This document shows, one piece after another, positions 63,425-64,000 of a stretch of DNA of 64,000 nucleotides. The translations under genes were made by a program, and so were the position numbers. The notes under the pieces were generated by a model. It saw nothing but the letters and a program-made list of their open reading frames with translations. It was not told the DNA's origin and did not search any database. Source of the stretch: Istiophorus platypterus (Eukaryota; Chordata; Actinopteri; Istiophoriformes; Istiophoridae); contig CM029126.1 in NCBI GenBank assembly GCA_016859345.1, positions 14,067,027 through 14,131,026 on the forward strand, given 5' to 3'. Position 1 is the first letter of the stretch. Each line of letters starts with the position of its first letter.

Positions 63425-64000
63425 GTGAGCACTGGGTTTGACTTTTCTGCCCTCCTGTGGCCAAAAGGGGTTTTCAGAGAACCACACTCAGGGGCAAATG
63501 TGCATTGCTGTTTCTGTAAGCATGGCAGAAAACTATACTAACATTGGTATAAGTGTGTGGGTTCCTTGGTGGTGTTGCTTTAAGACTGTGTGCCCTTTGC
63601 AGCTGTAGTTTCAGAGGTATCTCATGTCTAGTGGTTAGTCATACGACTACATCCTTCGCAAGAATTCATGCAGTATAAACTCAAAGTATTGGCTCTTCCA
63701 TTGCTTATCAACTATTACTAGTACTACTAGTTGTACTGTATTTATGTAAAAAAAAGCATTTTGTTGTCAGCTGTTTTACAAATACTCCATGCTGGATTAT
63801 GTTGATTTTACTAATTTAATTGATGCTAAAAGTTATTTTTCTCAGATAATTGCACAAAGAGCAGAGCACTTTAAGGCAGCCCCCAACAATTACGTGTGTA
63901 ATTGAACTATAACATAGTCATGTAATTGCATGGCATCATTAATTGAAGCAAATATTTAAAAGAAAAGTCATCTTAATTTCTTTCTTTGATGTTGAACAGC

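Overview
This window is nuclear DNA from a vertebrate, almost certainly a teleost fish. It holds widely spaced genes with GT-AG introns, (TC)n, (TA)n, (CA)n and (GATA)n microsatellites, and decayed copies of interspersed repeats that I know from fish genomes. Gene calls rest on joining exons by hand. Every junction listed keeps the reading frame and has GT...AG ends, and the joined proteins match known vertebrate families along their length.

Layout: (1) 1-14.1 kb, plus strand: all but the first exon(s) of a PLEKHG4 (puratrophin-1)-type Rho guanine nucleotide exchange factor, with Sec14-like, spectrin-like, DH and PH parts. (2) 14.7-19.8 kb: two small MS4A-like four-transmembrane genes, head to head, with a shared upstream region at about 16.4-17.8 kb. 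(3) 20.0-21.6 kb: microsatellites and the broken 3' end of a non-LTR retrotransposon. (4) 21.7-31.7 kb, plus strand: complete ptdss1 (phosphatidylserine synthase 1), 13 coding exons, with an inverted-repeat DNA element in intron 7. (5) 32.4-34.1 kb, plus strand: intronless nhlrc1 (malin, RING plus NHL repeats). (6) 34.4-64.0 kb, plus strand: a microsatellite cluster, a GC-rich promoter and the first 30 coding exons (1228 codons) of kif13a, whose 3' end lies beyond the window. Intron 2 of kif13a is 10.9 kb.

The genes do not form one pathway. Several serve membrane and trafficking biology: PTDSS1 makes phosphatidylserine at the ER, KIF13A carries endosomal and Golgi cargo on microtubules, and PLEKHG4 activates Rho GTPases. 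Malin is the glycogen-linked E3 ligase of Lafora disease. NHLRC1 and KIF13A are also neighbours in human (6p22.3), which supports both calls. I found no wholly new system. The most interesting points are the divergent MS4A-like pair, a near-perfect CLEAR-type E-box upstream of malin, a UG-repeat at a kif13a splice acceptor, a 13-nt kif13a microexon, and an open in-frame poly-Cys leader upstream of ptdss1.
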